From: an uncultured Bacteroidota bacterium
Lineage (GTDB): Bacteria; Bacteroidota; Bacteroidia; 2-12-FULL-35-15
Direction of reading: 5' to 3'
Length of the DNA stretch: 30,367 bases
Assembly: GCA_903881065.1 (NCBI GenBank)
Contig: CAIRRW010000119.1
Span: 1 to 30,367, forward strand
Below are positions 23,192-30,367 of the stretch, piece after piece. The first letter of the stretch is position 1. Every line of letters begins with the position of its first letter. The notes beneath the pieces were generated by a model that was not told the origin of the DNA, did not search any database, and worked only from the letters and a program-made list of their open reading frames with translations. The position numbers were made by a program, and so were the translations under genes.

Positions 23192-23602
23192 TTAATAGGT
23201 AAAATCATTTCTTGACCCAAGGGAATATTTAAATTTAGGAATCTCTACAATATTCCCACTTCTGTCTTTTGCCTTTATTTTATCAAAGAAAATTTCAGCA
23301 CTTTGATCGCATTTTCCAAGCAACTGCTGCATCTGATAAGAAAGTCGGAACCCTACCGTTTTTTCATTATAAAAAAGCCCTTGTATGGTTACACTCATTT
23401 GAAACTCCACAACGGCGCTATCTAGTACATTACCGAATTGGTCAATTCCAATTAATCTATAATTTACGTTATCATAAAGTACTTTTACCAGTTGCCCTGT
23501 TTTCTGTACTTTTATGGTGCCTCTTAATTCATTTTCTCTTTCTTGTGCAACCAATGCATGGCAACAGATAACAATAGAAATTATTAATATTATTTGTTTC
23601 AT
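23192..23602 (-). CDS. Small secreted protein of unknown function
   Basis: 136 aa with a signal peptide, MKQIILIISIVICCHALVAQ, cut after AQ, typical of Bacteroidota exported proteins. The mature part is beta-rich: GTIKVQKTGQLVKVLYDNVN, a VVEFQMSVTIQGLFYNEKTVG stretch (shown by its core EFQMSVTIQG) and a closing FFDKIKAKDRSGNIVEIPKF. From memory this closing 'FF.KIKAKD..GN' pattern occurs in other secreted Bacteroidota proteins and may be a small Ig-like or GldM-C-terminal-like domain, but no family is assigned. A -7 box lies 10 bases before the ATG. It lies between gpmI and the S41 protease gene. Confidence 0.72.
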   Translation of the reverse strand: MKQIILIISIVICCHALVAQERENELRGTIKVQKTGQLVKVLYDNVNYRLIGIDQFGNVLDSAVVEFQMSVTIQGLFYNEKTVGFRLSYQMQQLLGKCDQSAEIFFDKIKAKDRSGNIVEIPKFKYSLGSRNDFTY

Positions 23603-23612
23603 TATTTCATTA

Positions 23613-23620
23613 CAAAGTTA
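23613..23620 (-). promoter_or_regulatory. Promoter -7 box of the small secreted protein gene
   Basis: TAACTTTG on the minus strand (TAnnTTTG), ending 10 bases before the ATG at 23602. No strong -33 element at the expected distance. Confidence 0.4.
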
Positions 23621-23743
23621 GTAAATCGCAAGGCAATTCGAACTAAATACTAAAAATATGTATTGTTTGAAATTGAAATCTAAAGAATTGTTTTTGAGAA
23701 CAGATATTAGATTTTGGAAGCGGAAATACTTAACAATAGTATT

Positions 23744-25345
23744 CTATTTCATCAGCTCAATTGCCTTCTTCAAAACATTATCCTGTTCCTGAATTATTGG
23801 ATAATAACCCTCATTATTCCATATAGAACGGGCAATAAGAGCTTTAATTTCATTCTTAATAATTACAGAAGATGTTTTTATCTGTTTATCATTTCGTTTG
23901 ATTTTATTTTTAGCGGCAAATTCAATAAACTCATTTAATAATTCATCTGTTACTTCAAACGATTTATTATAATTCTGAGGTGTTTTATATGCCTTAAGTT
24001 TCGATCTGTTTTTATCCGCATAGTCAAAACTAAACTCATTCAATACGCCTGAATACAAAGCTTCACCAAGATAATGCGTATTGCCAGCAGTGTCAATAGG
24101 AACAAAAACATCTGGAGTAATTCCACCACCACTATATACTACTTTACCTCCGGGAGTTTTAAACTTCAATGAATCGGCCACTTTCATGCTATCAGCGTTT
24201 TCCAATTCGCCAGAAGAATAACGTTTATATTCTTCTTCATAATATGCATCTAAACCTTTGGAATAAGACTTCTGAATGCATCTGCCAGTTGGGGTGTAGT
24301 ATCTCGCGATAGTTAACCGAATGGCAGAACCATCAGTAAATTCGCTTTGTTCCTGCACTAGTCCTTTTCCAAAAGATCGCCGCCCTACAATAGTGGCACG
24401 ATCATTATCCTGAAGGGCTCCAGATAAAATTTCACTTGCTGATGCTGATCCATCATCAATTAATACTATTAATTTGCCATTCTCGAATTCTCCAGCCGAT
24501 GTTGCTTTATAATCTTTTCGTGGGCGAGCCCTCCCTAAAGTGTATACAATTTCTTTACCATTACTTAAGAATTCATCTGCAAGGCTTACTGCAGTGTTTA
24601 GATAACCGCCACCGTTTCCTCGTAAATCAATAATTAATTGTTGCATTCCCAGTTCCTGCAATTTTTTAAAAGCAGCCATATACTCTTTATAGGTGCTTTC
24701 GGCAAATCGTGCAACCTTAATATATCCTGTTTTTGCATTCACCATATATGCTGCATCAATGCTATAAATAGGAATGGTGCCGCGTGTAATAGTAAACTCA
24801 ATAAGTTGCGGCTGTCCTCTTCGAATCATGCTCACCTTCACTTTAGTTCCTCCTTTCCCTTTCAACTTACTCATAACAGTTTTATTATTTATTTTAATAC
24901 CTGCAATCTTTTTACCATCTACTAAAATAACTTTATCACCCGCAAGTACACCCACTTTTTCTGAAGGACCACCGGGTATCACAGCAACCACGCATACGGT
25001 ATCTTTAACTATATTAAACTCAACACCGATGCCCTCGAAATTTCCTTGCAACGGGGCATTTGTTTCTGCAAGTTCGTCAGCAGAAATATATGCAGAATGC
25101 GGGTCTAAATTTTGTAACATCGAAATGATAGTTTTATCAACCAGTTTATTTGGTTGAATTGTATCTACGTATTGTTCGGTTACAAATTTTAATATTTCAT
25201 CAAGCTTACTGGATCCAACAGTGCCTTCGGAAGCATTGTTCCCATCCTTTCTATTGAGATGAAAGGTGCTGCCAATATAAATACCAAGAATTAATAGTAA
25301 TGAAAATAGTATAGGAAGATAAACATAAAACTTTGGACGATTCAT
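23744..25345 (-). CDS. S41-family C-terminal processing protease
   Basis: 533 aa. One N-terminal membrane helix (about 6-25) anchors a periplasmic enzyme. A PDZ domain follows with GNFEGIGVEFNIV and the peptide-binding region VIPGGPSEKVGVLAGDKVI (about 90-175). The protease core has GYIKVARFAESTY, LIIDLRGNGGGYLNTAV, the serine nucleophile within DDGSASASEILSGALQD (around residue 300) and the general-base lysine in RRSFGKGLVQEQ (around residue 325), followed by TPTGRCIQKSY. These proteases cleave C-termini of envelope proteins. It lies downstream of the macroglobulin gene on the same strand, separated by 132 bases holding a promoter box and an 18-bp inverted repeat. Confidence 0.94.
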   Translation of the reverse strand: MNRPKFYVYLPILFSLLLILGIYIGSTFHLNRKDGNNASEGTVGSSKLDEILKFVTEQYVDTIQPNKLVDKTIISMLQNLDPHSAYISADELAETNAPLQGNFEGIGVEFNIVKDTVCVVAVIPGGPSEKVGVLAGDKVILVDGKKIAGIKINNKTVMSKLKGKGGTKVKVSMIRRGQPQLIEFTITRGTIPIYSIDAAYMVNAKTGYIKVARFAESTYKEYMAAFKKLQELGMQQLIIDLRGNGGGYLNTAVSLADEFLSNGKEIVYTLGRARPRKDYKATSAGEFENGKLIVLIDDGSASASEILSGALQDNDRATIVGRRSFGKGLVQEQSEFTDGSAIRLTIARYYTPTGRCIQKSYSKGLDAYYEEEYKRYSSGELENADSMKVADSLKFKTPGGKVVYSGGGITPDVFVPIDTAGNTHYLGEALYSGVLNEFSFDYADKNRSKLKAYKTPQNYNKSFEVTDELLNEFIEFAAKNKIKRNDKQIKTSSVIIKNEIKALIARSIWNNEGYYPIIQEQDNVLKKAIELMK

Positions 25346-25359
25346 ATAATTAATAAAAC

Positions 25360-25430
25360 AAATGATGATTTAGAAAGTTGCCAAAGGTAGTGTATTAATA
25401 GATATTAATATTCTTTCTAAATCATCATTT
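25360..25430 (-). promoter_or_regulatory. 18-bp inverted repeat enclosing the S41 promoter box
   Basis: AAATGATGATTTAGAAAG (25360-25377) and its exact complement CTTTCTAAATCATCATTT (25413-25430) enclose 35 bases. Inside are the minus-strand -7 box TACCTTTG (25382-25389), ending 36 bases before the protease ATG, and two copies of the palindrome TATTAATA (25393-25400, 25403-25410) at the promoter spacer. On the minus strand the second arm is followed by GTTTTATT, so read-through RNA from the macroglobulin gene could form a terminator-like hairpin. Confidence 0.7.
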
Positions 25431-25477
25431 TAGTCAAATTAATACTACAATTACTGAAAAATTTAGTGGTAAAGAAC

Positions 25478-28400
25478 TTACTTCCCAACCTTCACTCGTA
25501 TCCCTTCCGAATTACTTGCAAATTCAGGAGCATACATACATTGAATAGAAGTTATACCGTTAGAGAAATCTCCATTATGAGAAACTACAAGAGGATACTC
25601 AAACACATAAGTTCCTTTCGGCAAATACGAGAAAAAGAAATTGGTTGCCGCATCTCGCGTGCTTTCATAATATCCCAATCCATCCTGATATTTATAAGTT
25701 GAAATAACATTGGTAGGCTCAAAACCTGCTGCCCGCATATCTTTCATCTGCACGTATTCCATATCTCTATCCACTCGCAGTTCAATCCTAACCTTTATTT
25801 TATCACCTACTTTTAATAATGTAGAAGATGAAATTGGCTCTATCACCGGACCTGCATCCGTATTCTTTTGAAGGAATAATTGTTTTTTCAGATTCAAAGG
25901 AGTTTTACTTGGCGTAATTTTATCAAGCTGTTCAAAGTACTGCCAATACAACGCTCCCCAACTTACACCTTCATCTTTTTTAGTGATGGTAACATTGCCC
26001 ATATTCGGTTTTATATCACCACCGCTCCACGAAGTTTTAAAATATCCTGTCCCTGCTTCCTGTTTCACATCAGGCATTTTCTTAGGGTCAACTTTAATAT
26101 CGCCCAAAGAAATTTCTACATTACTTTCGGTAGCCAACCAATCAGTACCTCTTAATAATAGTGCATAACAGGCTTCGGTAGTAGCTTTGGTTGTTTTCCA
26201 ATCCTGAGTTTGTTTTGATTTCAAAAGCCATACTTTCAAATCATCTACAGCTTTCTTATCATTACTCACTTCATCAAAAGCTTCTATTAACAGTGCCTGG
26301 CTCTCAATCGGTGCCTGATACCAATAATATCCTGATGTATTATCTTTCCAGTACATTCCCATTTCTTCACTGTTCATTGAATTTTCTTTCAACGATTTCA
26401 TAATGTCTTTAGGAGTTATTTTATCATCGTAGCGAAACAACGCCAAAGCAATCATTCCCTGCATATACCTGCTGTTCTGCAACCAGTATTTTTTCTCCTG
26501 CCCTTTATAATATTCCATTGCCTTTTGATTTCTGTTATCCACAGCAACATCTTTAAAATAACTGCGTGCATACAAATATTGTATCTGCAAATAACTCAAA
26601 TGATTTTCATCAATGTGTTTCGGGTCGTATTTTAATATCCATTCGTAATCCTCTCTAATCCTATTGTCCAGATACTTCACACCTGCATTCACCATATTCC
26701 AAACATCTTTATCACCACGAATTTTCTTTACACCAAGATGATCAAGATGACCCATACCGGTAACAATATGTTGAGTAATATATCTGTCATCAGGCATACC
26801 TGCAAACCACGGGAATCCGCCATTTGGAGATTGTATCTTCTGTAATTTCTTCATTGCTGAAGCCAGTTCATTACTCATTTTATTAAGGTCAAATAAAAGT
26901 GCGACACGTTTTTTGCGTTCAGTCTCATCCTTTGCATCAAGCACCCAAGGCGTTTCTTCAAGCAATGTCAATTTTAATTCCTGATTCTTTTCAAGGTTAG
27001 ATAACAACGCTTTTGAATCAGGAGCGTTCTTCCAAGAATCAAATACTGCTTTTATTTTGGGTGAAGAATTAGCAATATTTGATGCAATACTGTTTGCATA
27101 AAACCGTGAGAAGGTTTGTTCAGCACATTCATAAGGGTATTCCATTAAATAAGGTAACGCCTGAACAGCATACCAGGCAGGGTTTGCAGTAAACTCCAAA
27201 GTAAGTTTATGATTACGCAAAGTAGCAGAACTATTGCTTTGATTAATCAATTTTTCAAATTTATACGTCTTCGTTTCTTTACTGCGAATAGGCAACGGCA
27301 TTGTTTCTGTTACCAGCATTCTATTGGTCAAAACAGGCAACGCCATTTCTTCTCCATCACTAAAGTTGCCTGCTTTTGCAACTACTTTATAAGTTATCGC
27401 ACCAACACTTTCAGGAATACTGATATCCCAACTGACATTTGTACTCAATCCTTTTTTAGCAGAAAATGTTCTAGCGCCGTCATCATTTATGTTTTTGCTC
27501 TGTGCCAATATATCTATTGGTTTCATTGATGTTGCATCATAAAAGAATATCTGCGCAGTGCCATTCATATCACCATCTGATAAATTAGTAATCTTACTGC
27601 TGAATTCCATTCTATCATTCTCTCTGAAGAAACGCGGGGCATTCGGCACCACCATCAACTCTTTTTGCGTTACCAGATTCTTTTCTATAGTACCATATTT
27701 TAAATCCTTGGTATGCGCAAAGCCCATCATTTTCCACTTCGTCAACGCTTCGGGAATAGTAAATTTAATAATCACATTTCCATCTTTATCTGTTTCCATT
27801 TGTGGATAAAAGAAAGCTGTTTCCGCAAAATTACTTCTTGCATTTATCTTTGATAAGTCTATGTTCCCTTGCTCTTTCCCTTCTCCAGCAGACCAGCCAT
27901 AAGACACTGCCTGTTGGCTTGCAGAAACTGTAGTTACTGCTTCTGTTGCAGCAGCCATTGGCATAGCATCTGCTTTGGTTGTAGCATCTCCTGCAGTCTT
28001 TTTATAAGTGACTTTTTTATCCGAACCTGTTTCTGCTTCATCTCTATCCGGCGACTTTTCTTCCATTTCCCTTAATGCTAAACCATTTGACATTCTGCGG
28101 TTTTTACCCCCATAATATCCGCCCCGATAAGAACCTCCGGAAACATCTCCATCAAAGTCATATTCGTATCTGCCGTAATATCCGTTGCTGTATCCAAACC
28201 AATTTAATCTGTCGTAATAACGATAAGCGCCCACAGGATATTTATTCCATTCAATGTTGAAAACCTGCGCATTCACAGTGCCAAAGCCCGAATTAACATC
28301 CCAATACAAATTGGAATAAAACACGTTATTAATAGCAAAGTACCAATTGTTCGGCTTGAAAGCATCTAACGACGCATCATACATCGCAGTCATCATTTCC

Positions 28401-30367
28401 GCCGCTACTTTGTCTCCCTTTTTATCTTTTATTTTTATCTTCCATTCTTCCTTCTGACCAGGTAATAATTTATCTCTGAATGTTTCAAACTCCATATCCA
28501 ACTCCTTATTAGTAAAAGGCACAACCACGGTTCCCGTTTGATTATAACTGCGATTGTTTTTTATAAATGTCAAATGAAACATAATGTTGCCTCTGTCTTT
28601 TTCTTCAACCGGAATTTCAATCAGCTTTTGCTCTTTGTTTAAGGTGATGTATTCCTTCTTAATTATCTGTCCCTTGCTTTCCAATTCATAAAGCACTTTC
28701 ACATTCTCTTCTTTGGAGCCGATAATAAATTTCCCTTTCCCTCCCGGCTCCACAGTGTTTACAGTGATATCATTACACCAGTTTATTTCATTTCCCGGCA
28801 CTTCTGAACCATTAATTGAATATATCGTAAAGTATTTTACATCCTTCACATCCTCTCCATACGCGTCTTTGCTGTGTGCTTCCATCACATAAGCACCCTG
28901 TTTCCATTGCGAAAGATTAGTGAAACGTAAACTATCATAAACATTTTTGTCAATGGAAACACCTTTATTATTAACAGTTGCAGAAGAAGTATTGCTGAAC
29001 ATTTTATCAAATACCTTTTCACCACGTTCCCATTTATACATGTTATTTTCATCCTTATATTCATCAAGTGGGAATGATTTTTCAAACTCTTCCTTACTTA
29101 TAATATATTTATCAGGTTTTGTCCAGGCTCTTGCACGATACGTCTTTTCAGGCTGTTTCAGTTTATATATTTCTACTTTCCCTTTTGCAGCTTCAAATTC
29201 TCCACTCATATTTGTTGAGGAAACTGCAAATGCTTTTTTGTTTTCTTTCTCTAATAAAGCCGGCATATCAACACTTAAATTTAATGCGGTGTAAGCCACG
29301 CTCACGTAGCTTTGCGAACTATGTGTTTCGCCATTCAAGTCGGTAACATCAGCATATACAGTATAACTATAAGTTGGCTGATATGATTTCGGAATTGATA
29401 AATCAGGTATCGCTTTAAAGTCAACAAAGAAAGCTCCTGTATCATTTGTAACAGTTGCGCCATTTGTTATTTCCATTTCTGGCGATTGCGGATAATAACC
29501 CCTCCACCAGTACCACCAATACGGGAAAGAAACATTGCGCACCACTCTGTATTTTACTTCGGCACCATCAATTCGTGCGCCCGAATACGCTTTTGCATTG
29601 CCATTTACCTTGATATTTTCATTCAAACGATAGCTGCCTTTCACAGGATTAAATGTTACATCAAACTTCGGGCGTTTATATTCTTCCACAGAAAAATAAA
29701 TATTCCCGCTTTCATTTTTCAGACTCATTTGTCCATTCAAAACTCCTGTCGGAGAAGTGAATGTACCGCTGAACGTACCATATTCATTAGTTGTTAAATC
29801 AACGGAAGCAACCTTTTGATAATTCACATCATAAAAAGTAACAGTTGTTTTTGTATTCGGCAGAATTTTATTTTCCTCTCCAGTGCTCGTAATCATTATA
29901 CCTTTAAAGTAAACAGTTTGCCCCGGGCGATAAATGGCTCTATCCAGAAAGAAAAAAGTACGGCGATAATCTTTTACTGTTTCATTATTTGTTTTGTATT
30001 GATACACCGGATTATCTGTTTGAAGTCTGTCAGCAGCCTCTGTATATGGTGTTGCGGCTTTGTAGGTAAAATCAATGGTAAAGTTTCTGTAATCATTGGA
30101 AGCAGGCACATTAAAAAATCCGTTCTCATCCGAAGTATATTTTTCATCTCTCACATATTCATAAGCACGTGTTATATAATTATATTTCTGATAATACAAC
30201 TGCGCTGTAACGCCTTTCAATGGCGCACCGGTAACACGATGCTGAACATAAAAATCATAACTCCCATTTGTCATTCTTCTGTTAACATAACTTATGTTTG
30301 AAGCCCAGGTTGCCGCATACGCCACTCCATTGTTTTTATAAGCAAAGTTTTTATCACTGCCCATCAA
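25478..30367 (-). CDS. Alpha-2-macroglobulin family protein (5' end outside window)
   Basis: 1629 residues are visible, and the frame runs off the window end, so signal peptide and first domain(s) are missing. An MG2-type domain has FFLDRAIYRPGQTVYFKG (about residue 140-157), and further macroglobulin beta-domains follow. A low-complexity Gly/Tyr then Ala/Thr-rich stretch (about 715-835) sits where bait regions lie, just before the A2M domain (ETAFFYPQMETDKDGNV, IPEALTKWKMMGFAHT). The thioester motif CAEQ is intact at residues 1081-1084 in YPYECAEQTFSRFY, followed by an alpha-helical thioester domain and C-terminal beta domains ending EGIRVKVGK. Bacterial homologues are envelope protease traps; no penicillin-binding partner gene is seen on the visible side. 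Confidence 0.93.
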   Translation of the reverse strand: MMGSDKNFAYKNNGVAYAATWASNISYVNRRMTNGSYDFYVQHRVTGAPLKGVTAQLYYQKYNYITRAYEYVRDEKYTSDENGFFNVPASNDYRNFTIDFTYKAATPYTEAADRLQTDNPVYQYKTNNETVKDYRRTFFFLDRAIYRPGQTVYFKGIMITSTGEENKILPNTKTTVTFYDVNYQKVASVDLTTNEYGTFSGTFTSPTGVLNGQMSLKNESGNIYFSVEEYKRPKFDVTFNPVKGSYRLNENIKVNGNAKAYSGARIDGAEVKYRVVRNVSFPYWWYWWRGYYPQSPEMEITNGATVTNDTGAFFVDFKAIPDLSIPKSYQPTYSYTVYADVTDLNGETHSSQSYVSVAYTALNLSVDMPALLEKENKKAFAVSSTNMSGEFEAAKGKVEIYKLKQPEKTYRARAWTKPDKYIISKEEFEKSFPLDEYKDENNMYKWERGEKVFDKMFSNTSSATVNNKGVSIDKNVYDSLRFTNLSQWKQGAYVMEAHSKDAYGEDVKDVKYFTIYSINGSEVPGNEINWCNDITVNTVEPGGKGKFIIGSKEENVKVLYELESKGQIIKKEYITLNKEQKLIEIPVEEKDRGNIMFHLTFIKNNRSYNQTGTVVVPFTNKELDMEFETFRDKLLPGQKEEWKIKIKDKKGDKVAAEMMTAMYDASLDAFKPNNWYFAINNVFYSNLYWDVNSGFGTVNAQVFNIEWNKYPVGAYRYYDRLNWFGYSNGYYGRYEYDFDGDVSGGSYRGGYYGGKNRRMSNGLALREMEEKSPDRDEAETGSDKKVTYKKTAGDATTKADAMPMAAATEAVTTVSASQQAVSYGWSAGEGKEQGNIDLSKINARSNFAETAFFYPQMETDKDGNVIIKFTIPEALTKWKMMGFAHTKDLKYGTIEKNLVTQKELMVVPNAPRFFRENDRMEFSSKITNLSDGDMNGTAQIFFYDATSMKPIDILAQSKNINDDGARTFSAKKGLSTNVSWDISIPESVGAITYKVVAKAGNFSDGEEMALPVLTNRMLVTETMPLPIRSKETKTYKFEKLINQSNSSATLRNHKLTLEFTANPAWYAVQALPYLMEYPYECAEQTFSRFYANSIASNIANSSPKIKAVFDSWKNAPDSKALLSNLEKNQELKLTLLEETPWVLDAKDETERKKRVALLFDLNKMSNELASAMKKLQKIQSPNGGFPWFAGMPDDRYITQHIVTGMGHLDHLGVKKIRGDKDVWNMVNAGVKYLDNRIREDYEWILKYDPKHIDENHLSYLQIQYLYARSYFKDVAVDNRNQKAMEYYKGQEKKYWLQNSRYMQGMIALALFRYDDKITPKDIMKSLKENSMNSEEMGMYWKDNTSGYYWYQAPIESQALLIEAFDEVSNDKKAVDDLKVWLLKSKQTQDWKTTKATTEACYALLLRGTDWLATESNVEISLGDIKVDPKKMPDVKQEAGTGYFKTSWSGGDIKPNMGNVTITKKDEGVSWGALYWQYFEQLDKITPSKTPLNLKKQLFLQKNTDAGPVIEPISSSTLLKVGDKIKVRIELRVDRDMEYVQMKDMRAAGFEPTNVISTYKYQDGLGYYESTRDAATNFFFSYLPKGTYVFEYPLVVSHNGDFSNGITSIQCMYAPEFASNSEGIRVKVGK

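Overview
The window looks like a chromosomal segment of a member of the phylum Bacteroidota. The DNA is AT-rich. An IPExxxVDY-family gene sits directly in front of pyruvate kinase. DUF4421-like and other lineage-typical outer-membrane proteins are present. Many genes are preceded by the Bacteroidota promoter -7 box TAnnTTTG, and Shine-Dalgarno sequences are mostly not evident. Genus and species cannot be named from the sequence. No tRNA, rRNA, CRISPR array, transposase, integrase or phage gene was seen.

Layout. (1) 1-3073, plus strand: end of an IPExxxVDY protein, pyruvate kinase, an ArsC/Spx-like thioredoxin-fold protein and an EamA-type exporter. (2) 3097-5662, plus: promoter, YicC-type endoribonuclease, guanylate kinase and an ACMSD-type amidohydrolase of the kynurenine pathway. 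(3) 5680-11650, minus, read from high to low coordinates: FkbM methyltransferase, Wzx-type flippase, two Wzz/GumC-like chain-length proteins and an O-antigen ligase/polymerase. This is a compact surface-polysaccharide export and polymerisation cluster with no glycosyltransferase. (4) 11768-13726, minus: gyrB with a clear terminator. (5) 13727-18056: an accessory-looking block with two unrecognised genes, a 21-bp tandem repeat array, two REP-like hairpins, a tandem pair of paralogous outer-membrane barrels, and a nucleotidyltransferase/small-protein pair. (6) 18104-20523: a barrel protein, a DUF4421-like protein and a two-helix membrane peptide. (7) 20595-23105, plus: orphan sensor histidine kinase followed by gpmI. 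(8) 23192-30367, minus: a small secreted protein, an S41 C-terminal-processing protease, and the 3' five kilobases of a thioester-containing alpha-2-macroglobulin-like protein cut by the window end.

How the genes fit together. Pyruvate kinase and GpmI act in lower glycolysis. Guanylate kinase and ACMSD touch nucleotide and NAD-related metabolism. Cluster 3 builds or exports surface polysaccharide. The barrels, the protease and the macroglobulin belong to the cell envelope.

No complete, clearly new system can be claimed. The best candidates for follow-up are the 21-bp array at about 14860-15090, the two-gene nucleotidyltransferase module at 17365-18056, and an 18-bp inverted repeat (25360-25430) with a promoter box inside its loop, which may insulate the protease gene from the macroglobulin gene.
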